DNA from: Eriocheir sinensis
Taxonomy: Eukaryota > Arthropoda > Malacostraca > Decapoda > Varunidae
DNA length: 64,000 nucleotides
NCBI RefSeq assembly: GCF_024679095.1
Contig: NC_066529.1
Coordinates: forward strand, 3,173,594 to 3,237,593
Direction of reading: 5' to 3'
Shown: positions 1-13,109 of the stretch, in pieces
How the letters are laid out: each line of letters begins with the position of its first letter
Position numbering within the stretch: position 1 is the first letter of the stretch
Notes under the pieces: generated by a model
Seen by the model: only the letters and a program-made list of their open reading frames with translations
What the model was told of the DNA's origin: nothing
The model's database searches: none
Translations under genes and position numbers: made by a program

Positions 1-27
1 GAGCCAATGAGCGTGTGTCTTCTCCTC

Positions 28-92
28 GCGCGGCAGGCAGTTAAGAAAAGTAAATCAACGGGAGTCGAACGGGAGGCCCACGCTCGCTCTAC
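28..92 (-). mobile_element. Possible tRNA-derived SINE fragment (B-box-like)
   Basis: On the minus strand the bases just after the exon 4 donor read GTAGAGCGAGCGTGGG and then CCGTTCGACTCCCG. This resembles the D-arm and T-arm (B box GGTTCGANTCC) of a tRNA. No complete cloverleaf or clear A box is visible, so this is a fragment or a coincidence. Confidence 0.3.
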
Positions 93-216
93 CTTCTTGT
101 TGGCCACCTCCAGGTACATCTCCTGCTCGCGGGTCAACGGTTCCTCCTGCACCCCGTTCTCTATGAAGAATTGTCTGGTCTCCACCGACTCCGCAGTGTT
201 CTCTCCGTAGGCTTTA
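93..216 (-). CDS. Coding exon 4, C-terminal to the coiled coil; gene continues beyond the window
   Basis: The exon is 124 bp: one base completing the codon split after exon 3, then 41 codons. The residues start KAYGENTAESVETRQFFIEN and end EQEMYLEVANKK. The acceptor (CACACACAG, 218-217) is CA-rich rather than pyrimidine-rich and therefore weak. The donor GTAGAG (92-87) is also weaker than those of exons 1-3. The phase fits exactly (2 in, 0 out), which is the main support. The frame stays open past the donor to the window edge, so a longer exon is possible, but composition changes after the donor to a tRNA-like fragment. Joined to exons 1-3, this gives 148 codons with no stop. More exons must lie to the left of the window. 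Confidence 0.8.
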
Positions 217-260
217 CTGTGTGTGCGTATGTGGGATTATGAGATGGTTTGGGAGGGATT

Positions 261-333
261 GTGTTTGTGTTCGTGTTCGTGTGCGTAAGCGTGTGTGTGT
301 GTGTGTATGTGTGTGTGTATGTGTGTATGTGTA
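261..333. repeat. Imperfect (GT)n with TTC/TA interruptions
   Basis: Degenerate GT-rich stretch just upstream (minus sense) of the exon 4 acceptor. The weak CA-rich acceptor of exon 4 is the edge of this tract read on the other strand. Confidence 0.85.
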
Positions 334-584
334 GGAAGGGGGTATTCTGGGCACTAGACAGGCGACAGGGTGACAGGGAAGGAGTAGGGTCGAGACATTG
401 GTTGGAACAGGAGCAATGGGGACTCTGGTTAAGCTAAAACGAAGCAACAAGGGATAATAAGACAATAGAATGATGTACTAGTTTGAACGATATAGGGCGT
501 CACGGGAAGACAGACAAGGCGAATCTCAAAAACAGACATTAGTTTAGACAAGGGAGGGGCGTACAGGGAGAGACAGGGATGCTT

Positions 585-1125
585 TACAGACGAAGTAAAT
601 ACCAAAAACAGGAGTCATGGGTGTTAATAGGGACAAGGAGACGAATAGCAGGAATTGGAAAAGTAGGGGATGGGAACGAAACATGAGCAGGAGGGCAGCA
701 GGGGGAGACAGGGACGATAATTATACAAACAAACCAAATACCAAAAACAACAGGAGTCATGAGTGCTGATAGGGACAAGGAACCGAATAGAAGGAGTCCG
801 TAAATAAAGAGGAAAGACCGAAACCGGGGCACTGGGGAAAGGAACAACGTAGGGATGATAAATTATATAGACGAAGCAAATACCAAAACCCGGGGTCATA
901 GGTGCTGATAGGGACAAGGAACCGAATAGAAGGAGTCCGTAAATAAAGAGGAAAGACCGAAACCGGGGCACTGGGGTAAGGGACAGCGTAGGGATGATAA
1001 ATTATATAGACGAAGTAAATACCAAAACCCGGGGTCATAGGTGCTGATGGGGACAAGGAACCGAATAGAAGGAGTCCGTAAATAAAGAGGAAAGACCGAA
1101 ACAGGGACACTGGGGCAAGGAACAC
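585..1125. repeat. Tandem array of about 139 bp, nearly 4 copies
   Basis: The motif GACAAGGAACCGAATAG recurs at 774, 913 and 1052, exactly 139 bp apart. A diverged copy starts near 631. Minus-strand open frames through it are repeat artefacts. Confidence 0.9.
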
Positions 1126-1351
1126 GGGTAAGGCTGGGGGTGATACTAAGCTATAACACGCGAAGGTAAAGAGAGGGAGATTGACCGGGATAATGCGCTA
1201 GGATAAAGAGAGAAAACGGGGCACGGGTTCAGGGGATCGGATGTGTCAGCGGGAAAGGGAGTGTCCGGCGCATAAAAGATTCAGAAACAAAGGGGTTGAC
1301 GAGGGAAGGAAAATGATTTGGACTCGCGACTCACACTCCTCAAGTCTGAAC

Positions 1352-1800
1352 TATGGGGAGGTTGGGGGTTGACGTGGGGGTGGGCGTGTTGCATGGGGGG
1401 TTGAGATGACGCTGGGGGTGGGGAGTGGGGGTTGAGATGGTGCTGGGAGAGGGGAGTGGGGGTTGAAATGGGGCTGGGAGTTGGAAGTGGGGGTTGAGGT
1501 GAGGCTGGGAGTAGGGAGTTGGGGTTGGGATGGTGCTGGGAGAGGGGAGTGGGGGTTGAGATGGGGCTGGGAGTTGAGAGTGGGTTGAGATGTGTCTGGG
1601 AGTAAGGAGTAGGGGTTGAGATGGGGCTGAAAGTGGGGGTTGGGAGTTGAAGGGGTGGGGTTTGAGGTGGGGATGGCAGTGGAGGTTCGGGGTTAAAGAG
1701 GGGGGTGGGAGTTGGGAGTGGGGGTTGAGAAAGAGGTGGGGGTGGGGAGTGGGGGTTGAGGAGGAGGTGGGAGTGGGGAGTTTGGGTTGAGGTAGGAGGG
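1352..1800. repeat. G-rich minisatellite (GGGGTTGAGATGG-type units)
   Basis: Variable-length units built on GTGGGGGTTGAGATGGGGCT are repeated about a dozen times. The plus strand is strongly G-rich and could form G-quadruplexes (for example 1352-1394). The minus-strand Pro/Thr/Ser-rich frame is an artefact. Confidence 0.85.
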
Positions 1801-2379
1801 TCTGAGGTGGAGATGTCATCGGAATCAAGGAGAGGCTTCAGAGGGATTTATGCGTCTAATTATCCGGCTTACCTACGTGTTTACCTGTGTGTGTATGGTG
1901 ATTAAGAACCCATGAAAGATTATTAGTGTTAGGGAAGATTAGTGTGTGAAAGTTTAAGGTGAGATGATGATGTTAATTAAAGGGCTTACCTATGTGTTTA
2001 CCAGCGTGTCTATTAAAAGTTTATGAGTCTGGGTACTCTCTATTCGATCTGTAAATTTAATCTCACTTGTCAACTAATTAATGTAACATAATAACAATCT
2101 ACACTATTTTTATGTAATTCCCTGCAGAACACTTGATTGAAAAAGCAATATATGTAAAGAAAAAACCCTCAATGATATCAAACTCCTAACCTATTTAACA
2201 ACTTACTACATACCCCAATCTGTCAGAAGTCACGTATATCCAGTAATTGCCTGCTAAACTTTTTATTAGAACAGCAATGCATTTATAGGGACAGTAATAT
2301 ATAGTAGGGGTAAATCATGTATGAATAACTAACTCCTTTTACTATGCTTCCTGCAAGTCTAACCACACCATGATCTATC

Positions 2380-3665
2380 CACACGTATGTTCTTTCAGCT
2401 TCACCAGAGTATCAGTAAATAGTATGAACTTGGAACACACTAATCTATCAACCTTCCCTATAGCTTATCTTTCTTCCCATTGACAGACACATTTAATACC
2501 CTAACTATCAGCAATATCCACACGTATGTTCTTTCAGCTTCACCAGAGTATCAGTGAATAGTATAAACTTGGAACACACAAATCTAACAACCTTCCCTAT
2601 AGCTTATCTTTCTATCCATTGACAGACACATCTAATACCCTAACTATCAGCCTGACCGAGCAACCCCAAATCTGCCCTGTCAACACTTCCGTAAAAAGAG
2701 AAACACTCATATCAGCCTCCCCTGTAGCTTATCTCTACCCACTGACTCTTCTACTATCTACCGGTCTATCCAAACACCCGCTGCCTGTCCTGTCCACATT
2801 CCCGTAAACAGAAAAAACAACCTACGTCTGTTCTTCCAGCTTGGCCAGAGTATAAAAAAAACCTTGGAACACACTAATCTATCAACCTTCCCCTATAGCT
2901 CTTCTCTCTACTCACTGCTGCATCTACTACCCTACCGGTCTATCCAAACACCCACTAATATGTCCACACACACACGCGTATTAAGAAAACCACTCACGTC
3001 TGTTCTTCCAGCTTGGTCAGAGTATCAATAGTATGACCCTGGTAAACAGTATCAACGTTTCCTACAGCTTATCTTCCTACCCATTGATGCATCTGTTACC
3101 CTGCCTAGTCGCCTGGTCAAACACCCGGCGATCTATCCAGTAAACACAAACATGAAAGGAAAACCACTTACGTCTGTTCTTCCAGCTTGGTCAGAGTATC
3201 AATAGTATGAGCCTGGTACACAGTATCATCTTCCTACCCATTGATGCATCTATTAGCCGCCTGGTCAAACACCCGGGGATCTATCCAGTAAACACAAACA
3301 TAAAAAGAAAACCACTCACGTCTGTTCTTCCAGCTTGGTCAGAGTATCAACAGTATGAGCCTGGTAAACAGTATCAACGTTTCCTACAGCTTATCTTCCT
3401 ACCCATTGATGCATCTATTACCCTGCCTAGCCGCCTGGTCAAACACCCGGCGATCTATCCAGTAAACACAAACATAAAAAGAAAACCACTTACGTCTGTT
3501 CTTCCAGCTTGGTCAGAGTATCAATAGTATGAGCCTGGTACACAGTATCAACGTTCCCTACATCTTATCTTCCTACCCATTGATGCATCTATTACCCTGC
3601 CTAGCCGCCTGGTCAAACACCCGGCGATCTATCCAGTAAACACAAACATAAAAAGAAAACCACTT
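2380..3665. repeat. Tandem array of about 174 bp containing copies of the exon 3 tail and donor
   Basis: The core ACGTCTGTTCTTCCAGC occurs at 2824, 2996, 3170, 3318 and 3492, and at the true exon end at 3666. Spacings are 172, 174, 148, 174 and 174 bp. More diverged copies sit at 2383 and 2522. On the minus strand each core reads AAGCTGGAAGAACAGAC followed by GTAAGT, GTGAGT or GTAGGT, the same bases as the end of exon 3 plus its donor. Each copy encodes DTLTKLEEQ in the exon frame, against STLSQLEEQ in the exon. The unit also carries a CTATCCAGTAAACACAAACA segment. Confidence 0.92.
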
Positions 3666-3667
3666 AC

Positions 3668-3840
3668 GTCTGTTCTTCCAGCTGGGACAGGGTGCTTTCC
3701 ATCGTGTCAATCTCCTGCTCGAGGCGCGCCAGCTGGTCCGCCTTGAGTTCGAGAGGCTGGATCGGGTTGTTCGCCTCCTCCTCGGCGATCTCACGCTCGA
3801 TGTTGAGGTACTCCTCCAACATCGAGCGGTCGACTTCCCT
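3668..3840 (-). CDS. Coding exon 3, acidic coiled-coil segment
   Basis: The exon is 173 bp, entering in phase 0 and leaving in phase 2. The acceptor is CTCCGCCTGCAG and the donor is GTAAGT (3667-3662). It encodes 57 codons starting REVDRSMLEEYLNIEREIAE and ending STLSQLEEQ. Hydrophobic residues at exon positions 37, 40, 44, 47, 51 and 54 (L, L, I, M, L, L) follow perfect 3-4 heptad spacing. An earlier helix (M7, Y11, I14, I18) is separated from it by NNPIQP. The segment is strongly acidic, so a dimerising or partner-binding helix is likely. The GC-rich codon usage contrasts sharply with the surrounding repeats. The last 20 or so bases and the donor are repeated several times in the intron that follows. 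I do not recognise the family. Confidence 0.88.
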
Positions 3841-3901
3841 CTGCAGGCGGAGCAAAGAAATGTAGAGTTAAGGATAAGACATAAAAGGGGGATCTTAATG
3901 C

Positions 3902-4050
3902 ATTTTTTTTACAACAAAGGAGACAGCTCAAGGGCACACAAAAAAGTAAACAATAATAAAAGAAAAGCCCGCTACTCGCTGCTCACAAAACGAATCTAAA
4001 GAGGTGGCCGAAAGAGAGGTCAATTTCTGAAAGAGAGGTCAATAACTGAT
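3902..4050 (+). mobile_element. Dispersed A/T-rich repeat, copy 1
   Basis: Poly(T), then ACAACAAAGGAGACAGCTCA, AGGGCA, an A-rich stretch, GCCCGCTACTCGCTGCTC, and a tail with GAGGTGGCCGAAAGAGAGG. The same order occurs at 30684, 36932, 45487 and 45635. It behaves like a short interspersed element. I recall similar sequence from crabs but cannot verify that. Confidence 0.75.
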
Positions 4051-4239
4051 TTTGTTTTTCTTTTCTTATTTGTAGTTCCGTAGCGCCTGCATGATGTCTT
4101 AATGAGCCTAGTGGTCGGCCCCAATTCGTTACTAGCGCACGCGAATTTTTTTTATAGTGGCTAATGTTATGGATGATTGCTACCTCACTTAGTACTCCTC
4201 TTGACCGGTGCTGTCGTTTTTTCTTCGTTTTTCTTTAGA

Positions 4240-4930
4240 CTTTTAGAGTATGGTTTATACTTATCTTTAACTGCTAATGTGTCTTCTATTAAAACGTGGT
4301 TAATGAAGCAGGGAGAGGTGAGACGAGGGCAGGTAAAGACAGGTAAAGGGCAGGAGGAAATTTAAAGGGAAGGAAGGGAAGAAGAGAACATATAATCAAC
4401 GTAAATGAAAAGCGAGGAAAACGAGAGGAGTGCTATATCTGTACTTTTTATTGAGTCTTCTATTAAAAAGGGTTTGATGGAGCTGGGAAAGGTGAGAGGA
4501 CAGGTACCAGGTAAAGACAGAAGGAGCTTTACAGGGAACGAAGGTAAGAGAACATAATAAACATGAATTTAGAGCGAGGAAAACGAGAGGAGTGCTATAT
4601 CTGTACGTCTTATTGAGTCTTCTATTAAAAAGTGTTTGATGGAGCTGGAAAGGTGAGACAAGAACACGTACCAGGCAAAGACAGAAGGAGATTTAATTAG
4701 AAGGGAACGGAGGTAAGAAGAGAACTTAAACCTAAATGAAGAGCGAGAAAAATGAGAGAAGAGTGCTATATCCTTACTTCTTATTGAGCCTTCTATTAAA
4801 AAGTGTTTGATGGAGCTGGGAAAGGTGACACAAGAACAGGTAAGGCTAGAAGGAGATTTAAAGAGGAACGAAGATAAAAAGGGAACATCATCAACGTAAA
4901 TGGAAAGCGAGGAAAACGAGAAATGAGAGA
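4240..4930. repeat. Tandem array of about 162-171 bp, about 4 diverged copies
   Basis: AGTGCTATATCTGTAC and TTGAGTCTTCTATTAAAAAG recur. AGTGCTATATC lies at 4429, 4591 and 4762. No coding potential is seen. Confidence 0.85.
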
Positions 4931-5069
4931 GAGTTGCAATTTATAGGAAGAGAAGAAGGCAACAGAGGAGAAAAATGAGGAGATAAAATACAAGAAACAA
5001 CCGAGAAAGAGGGAGAAACGAGGACGAGAAGAAATAAAGGTCGGCGAGGAGAAAAGAAGAAAATGAAGA

Positions 5070-5161
5070 AGGTCAAAAGTCGAGTCCAAGGGGAAGGTGT
5101 CAGGCATCCCAGAGAGGTCAGCTGAGGTCAAAGGTAGGAAAAGGTGAAATGCCAAACTGTG

Positions 5162-5198
<37 letters not shown>

Positions 5199-5241
5199 GA
5201 AAATAGAGAAAGAGAGAGCGTCAGCTATTTCTCAAAGGTCA
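5070..5241 (+). promoter_or_regulatory. Cluster of AGGTCA nuclear-receptor half-sites
   Basis: Perfect AGGTCA occurs at 5070-5075, 5115-5120, 5125-5130 and 5236-5241. The middle pair is a DR4 (spacer GCTG). The second of them is followed one base later by AGGTAG, an imperfect DR1. RXR/USP heterodimers use such spacings. Function is inferred from motif density only. Confidence 0.35.
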
Positions 5242-5260
5242 TAAGCTGCGGAGTGTGTGT

Positions 5261-5320
<60 letters not shown>

Positions 5321-5500
5321 GTCGTCGAGGTGGAGCTTGAGATACTGTGTGTTTGTACCCCTGAGGACGAGGAGATGAGAGAGAATGGAGTCGAGTAACG
5401 GAGGAGTTCCTGAGGTGCTTCGGGAGGAGGAGGAGGAGGAGGAGGAGGAGGAGGAGGAGGAGGAAGAAGAGGAGATGACAATGACGATGATGTATGTATA
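5165..5500. repeat. Microsatellite cluster: (GA)n, (GT)n, (GGA)n
   Basis: (GA)n 5165-5194, (GT)n about 5252-5319, (GGA)n 5423-5462 grading into GAA/GAT. Confidence 0.95.
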
Positions 5501-5659
5501 AGTGTTTTGTTCTTTAATTTCCTTCATCAATGTTCTATATCTTCATTTCCTTGTGATGGTGTCGTGTTGTCTTTTCTTTATCTATGAAGTTATTTCCTCC
5601 TTTCCACTTTGCTTCCTGTTTTAATAAGGATCCAAAGTGTTGTCTAAGTGTTGTATCGT

Positions 5660-6380
5660 TGTTTTACTAATTCATGTAGCCATCTTTGTTGTCCTCCTCC
5701 TCCTCCTCCTCCTCCTCTTTTTCTCTTCATTGCTTCTTATATACACATACACATACACACACACATACTTATATACACATCTTATATATACATGATTTTT
5801 CCTCCTCGTTACGCCCTTTCTTTATAGCATATCTGTCACTGTTTCCTCCGTTTCCTTCTCCTCCTCCTCCTCCTTTTCCTCTTCTTTGCTTCTTATATAT
5901 CTCTTACGCATCTTCGTTCTCCTTGTTACTCTCCTTCTTCATCCCTTATCCGTCATTGTTTTCCTCCGTTTCCTTCTCCTCCTCCTCCTCCTCCTCCTCC
6001 TCTTCTTCTTGGTTATTCCCCTTCTTCTTTCACTTCCTCCTCCTCATTATTACCTTACTCCTCCTCCTCCTCCTCCTTGTTTTCATATTCCCTCTTGCCT
6101 TCTTCGCCTCGTTACTCCTACTCCTTGTCATCATCATTTCTATTTCAGTGTCCTCTTTTTCCTCCTGTTACTGCCCTTTAGTTTCTTCGCTTTCTCTCTT
6201 TCCTTCATTCATTGCTTTTTCTATCTCCTCCTCCTCCTTCTCCTCCTCCTCCTCAACCTCCACCACCACCACCTTCTGCTCTTATTTTTCATTCTCACCC
6301 TTGTCCTCTCCCTCCTCTTTTTCCTCCTCCTCCTCCTCCTCCTCCTCCTCCCCCTCCTCCTCCTCCTCGTACAATGCCAT
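5660..6380. repeat. (CCT)n-rich polypyrimidine tract
   Basis: Long runs of CCT/CTT/TCC with short (AC)n at 5740-5765. Ser/Leu/Phe-only frames are repeat translations. No gene is seen. Confidence 0.9.
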
Positions 6381-6436
6381 GAAAGGCGAGGAGCAGCTTT
6401 AAGTGTGTACGTTTATTATGTTTCCGAACTGAACAC

Positions 6437-6439
<3 letters not shown>

Positions 6440-6475
<36 letters not shown>

Positions 6476-6499
6476 AACAACATTGCCGTGAACGTGTGT

Positions 6500-6564
<65 letters not shown>

Positions 6565-6598
6565 GTATGCTAATATCCATAAATGGATATGCTTACAC

Positions 6599-6675
<77 letters not shown>
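6440..6675. repeat. Composite (CA)n - (GT)n - (GA)n microsatellite
   Basis: (CA)n 6440-6472, (GT)n 6494-6563, (GA)n 6601-6675, then (CGCA)n at about 6686-6710. The CA and GT tracts are inverted complements separated by about 21 bases and could fold into a hairpin. Confidence 0.95.
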
Positions 6676-6679
<4 letters not shown>

Positions 6680-6828
6680 CATACACGCACGCACGCACGC
6701 ACGCACGCTCGCACGCAAGGTGATATCCATCGGGACACGAAACTGACTTACTTTTCAGATGGAATTTTAATTTCTCATCTTTTTTCCCCGAGTAACAAAG
6801 CGCCTCGAGGCAGGGCAGAGCGGGAGAG

Positions 6829-6873
6829 GTTGCCATGGCGACGGGCAGCTCATTGGCCGGCGTGTCAGCCAAT
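6829..6873. promoter_or_regulatory. X-box (RFX-type) plus two CCAAT boxes
   Basis: GTTGCCATGGCGAC at 6829-6842 matches the palindromic RFX X-box (GTTGCCATGGCAAC) with one mismatch. ATTGG (6852-6856, inverted CCAAT) and CCAAT (6869-6873) follow within 31 bases. The surrounding 6790-6930 is non-repetitive and CpG-containing, unlike everything around it. X-box plus NF-Y boxes is a known promoter/enhancer arrangement, including ciliary and neuronal RFX targets. Which gene it would serve is unknown; it lies in the 20-kb intron of the minus-strand gene. Confidence 0.45.
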
Positions 6874-6934
6874 CGTGGGGTGTCGAGCGATTTAGAAGTT
6901 AGCGATGACACGGGAGACCTAACCACCTGTCAGT

Positions 6935-7700
6935 CGGCGGCGGGAAGCGGGGGTGGAAGGGAGAGAGGGATGACGAGAGAGGGATGACGAGAGAGAAAGG
7001 GATGGACACAGTTAACAGAGGAGGAGAGGAGTGAAGGTGAGTGAGGGAGAGAAAGGGTCAGGGGAGGAGAGGGAGAGAAGGATATACGAGAGAAAAAGAG
7101 GGAGAAGGATTGAGACAAGTAGCAAAGGAGGAAAGGTGAGTGGAAGGGGACTAGCAGAGAATGGGAAGGCAAAGAATAGGGAAGAAAGGGAGAGAGAAGG
7201 ATGAGAGAAAGGAAGGTAGGTAGGTAGGTAGGGAGGGAGGGAATGAGACAGGTAGCAAAGGAGAGGAGGGAAGGAGAGTAGCACAAAGGGTGAGAAGAAG
7301 AGAGGAAGGTGAAGAACAAGGGAGAGAGAGGGAGAGGAAAGTAGAGGGAGAGAAGGATGATAAGAAAGAGAGACTAAAGAATGGAGACAGAAAGGAAAGG
7401 AGGAGAGGAGAGAAGGGAAGGAGAGTGGAAGAAGACTACCATGAAGGAGGGTCAGAAAGAGAGAGAATGAGAGAGGGAAGAAAGGAGAGAGAGCATTCAA
7501 TCACTTACTCTCCTATTTCTGTCCCTTCTATTTCTACTACTATTGTTGATACGAAGGAGGAAGGAAGGGAGGGAGGGAGGGAGAAAGAGACGGAGAAAGA
7601 GAGAGGAGAAGGAGAAGTAGTAGGAAGAGAAGAAGAAACAGGAGGAAGAGGAAGAGAAGGAGGAGGAGGAGGAGGGTCATAGATTAGAAAGAGAGAGAGG
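6935..7700. repeat. Polypurine tract (GGA/GAGA-rich)
   Basis: Almost pure purine on the plus strand, with GGGAGAGAGG-type motifs and (GTAG)n near 7215. No gene is seen. Charged Glu/Arg frames are repeat translations. Confidence 0.9.
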
Positions 7701-7733
7701 GAGGGATTGGATATACTCAGCTAGTCAGTCAAT

Positions 7734-7735
<2 letters not shown>

Positions 7736-7768
<33 letters not shown>

Positions 7769-8511
7769 GGGGATGAAGGAGAGAGAAGGAGAGGACAGGA
7801 AAAGTGAGGACGGAGCAAAATCATCGGAGTGTTAGGAGAGGGAGAGAGAGACGACCAAGATGAACTCGAACGGAAAGATTGGGATGAATAAGTCGGTGCC
7901 TTCGCTGCCACGCTTCTTTGCTGCCTCTGTTTCTACGGCTTCTCCTCTGAATGGGTGAGGGAGGGAGGGAATGGAAGGAAGGGAAGGGAGGGAAAGGCGA
8001 GGGAAGGGAGGAAAAGGAAGGTAGCTTATGTGGATCAGAGAGAGAGAGGATTGACGTTAAGAATGATTAGGAGGAGGAAAAAGTCTATTGATGCTAATGT
8101 TTTTCCTCCTCCTCTTCCTCCTCCTGTTTCTTCTGTTTCTTCTTCCCCTGCTCTTTTTCCTCTTCCTCCTCTTCTTTCTTCTGTTTCTTCTTCCCCTACT
8201 CTTCTTCCTCTTCCTCCTCTTTTTTCTTCTGTTTCTTCTTCCTCTACTCTTCTTCCTCTTCCTCCTCTTTCTTCTTCTTTTATTCTTCCTCCTACTCTCA
8301 CTACTCCTCTTCTTCCTCTTCCTCCTCTTTCTTCTCTTCCTCCTCTTACCCCTCCTCTTACTACTCCTCTTCTTCCTCTTCCTCCTCTTTCTTCTTCTCC
8401 TCCTCTTACTCCTCCTCTTACTACCCCTCTTCTTCCTCTTTCTTCTCCTTCTACTCTTATTCCTCCTCCTATTCCTCTCTTCGTCCTCCTCCTCCTCCTC
8501 CTCCTCCTCCC

Positions 8512-8553
<42 letters not shown>

Positions 8554-8570
8554 TTGCGAGCATGAACGAA
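7736..8570. repeat. (ACT)n and (CTT/CCT)n simple repeats
   Basis: (CTA)n 7736-7768. A CTTCCTCCTCTT degenerate repeat of about 60 bp period at 8100-8510. (ACT)n 8514-8553. Between them (7770-8090) is ordinary purine-rich sequence with no recognisable gene. Confidence 0.9.
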
Positions 8571-8589
8571 GAGCGCGCGCAGAGAAGAA

Positions 8590-10800
<2,211 letters not shown>

Positions 10801-11020
10801 ATATGCAGTGAATCAGACATCGTTATCTCTCTCTCTCTGGAAATGTTAACCTCATTCCTGTCAGAGTGATGGACGTTTCCTCGTTCTCGTATCCATTCAC
10901 AAACGCAATCCTTGAATATTCTCGTTTTTAGCTATTTTTTCGCTCCCAGTGTTGCTATTACCGAGGCTGATATTACTGAAAAGACCATCACGGCTTGGTT
11001 TGACGTGGTGGGTTCTACTG

Positions 11021-11072
<52 letters not shown>
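11021..11072. repeat. (ACT)n microsatellite
   Basis: About 17 uninterrupted ACT units. Confidence 0.97.
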
Positions 11073-11189
11073 ATAACCACCTCTATCATCACCTTTAATA
11101 GTGCTACAAGGGTGTATAAGTAAACATTGAACGCCTTGAAATCTAAAAACAAACTAGAGTCTCAAGGATTTCAATTTCAGTGGAGCAGT

Positions 11190-12169
11190 TTATTTCACAC
11201 ATCATCTCTCCTCCTCCTTCTCCACCTTCTTTTTCTTCTTCTTCTTCTTCTTCTTCTTCGTTTTCTTCTTCTTCTTCCTCTTCTTCCTCCTGCCGGGCCT
11301 ACGGGGTTTCCTCCTCGCATGGAACATTTCTCTTGCCCTTATTTCCTCCTCTTTGCTTCCTCCTTTTCCTCTTCCTCCTCCTTCTTCGTCCCTTCATTCG
11401 TATATTTTCTTTCATCTTCATATTTTGTTATTTTTCTTCCTGTTTTTTTGTGGTGTTTTTCGTTTTTTATTTCCACCCTGTCAGATATTTTCCTTAGTTT
11501 TCTTTTCATGTATATTTTCTTCTTTACTTTTCATTTCTTTCTGTCTTTCTCCTTTTCTGTTTTCCTATTTTCCGTCTTCCTTTTTGCTTCCTTCCTTTCT
11601 TCCTTCCTTCCTTCCTTCCCTCCAATCTGCCTTATGCATGTTTTTTTTATAGTTTTCATTCCTTCCTGTCTTACTTCTTTCTGGTTTTCCTTCTGTTTAC
11701 CTTCCTTTCTTCCTTCCTTCCCCCTAGTTTGCCTTTCTCCCTTAATTCCCTCTTTCATTCTTTTCTTCCCTTATTCCTTCGTCCCCTTTATCCATATTCT
11801 CTCACTTCTTGCATTTCTCTCCACGTCTCCTTCAGCCCTTCTTACATATTATTCTCTTCCATCACTCCTTCCCCTTTTCCCTTCCTCTCACGGCTATTCA
11901 TCACTTCTCGTCTTCCTTCTCCACTTTATCACCCTCCTCCTTCAACACGCCTCTTCCATCTTTCTCCTTCTTCTTTTCTTTTAATTCCCCCTAGATTTCT
12001 TTCTCCCATTTTCTCTTCCTCTGCTCTTTCTACATGTTTCTCCCGTTTCTCCCTTCTCTTCTTTTCTATTATTTCTCTTCCTTTCGTATAAATCCCTTCA
12101 CTTCTTTTCCCCATTTTCTCTACTATTTCTTTTATTTTTCAGACTCTTTATTGTCTTATGTCCTCTCCT

Positions 12170-12209
<40 letters not shown>

Positions 12210-12335
12210 ACGTGCAAGGAGTGAAGGACGAACGAATTCCCCACAAATTAAAGTAAATGGGAGAGTTGTGCATTGCTTGTGAAATGAACGAGGAATATAT
12301 TTCACATGACTCTCTCTCTCTCTCTCTCTCTCTCA
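11190..12335. repeat. Polypyrimidine domain with (CTT)n, (CCTT)n and (CT)n
   Basis: (TTC)n near 11228-11285, CCTT-rich stretches near 11590-11720, (CT)n at 12173-12206 and 12311-12334. No gene is seen. Confidence 0.9.
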
Positions 12336-13100
12336 GCTGGTTTATATTAGTTTTTTGCATGAGTTTCATTTAATCAACTTTTTAGAGCAGAATAATCTCC
12401 CTTCCCTTTTATTTAGTTTTTGGGGCATAATAATCTCCCCTTCCCCTTAACTTACTTTTATATATAATTTGGAATCGCTGTACAGCATAGACGAGAGGAG
12501 AGAGAATGTTTAATCAGCGTTGCCTGACTAATGAAGGTTCCCAGTCATTATTATCGGGAGCATCATTGAGTTACACGAGGAAAATTATTGAAAGGGATAA
12601 TGTAAAATAATGAAGGTCTGACGCAGAAATAAAATGATTAAGTATGTTTATTTAGGGAGACGTTAAGTGGGTTGCGGAAAACACTTAATGAGTGGATGAC
12701 CTACTTTTCGATCTTACGTTTAGACGCTTTACGAACTTTAGAATAATGATAAAGAAAATAAAAATAAATAAATAAAAAATTAATGAATAAATAAAATATA
12801 ACAAACAAACAAACAAACAAAATACTAGCACGCCTCAATACTTTATAAATATGCATACATAAATACCTTCAAATACACACACACATATATATAGTCGCTC
12901 GGTAAGTCAATAACAACAACAAAAACAACAACCACAACAACTACTACTACTACTATTACTACTAATTTTGTAACGAATGAAAAAAAAGGAAAACGAAGAA
13001 AAATAGAGAAGATTACGGTGAAAATAAGTAAAGAAAACGCTACTGAATATTGAGGTCAGAATTTTAATCATCTCTTCCGTTTAAACGCTTAATTAATGAC
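12336..13100. other. AT-rich unique stretch, no gene seen
   Basis: Mostly A/T-rich sequence with short (AAAT)n and (AAAC)n near 12760-12820, (CA)n near 12878 and (CTA)n near 12940. No exon-like segment is found. Confidence 0.6.
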
Positions 13101-13109
13101 AGTTGATAC

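Noticed and set aside
5686..6476. Overlapping poly-Ser and poly-Leu frames
   Set aside because: Translations of (CCT)n/(TCC)n.
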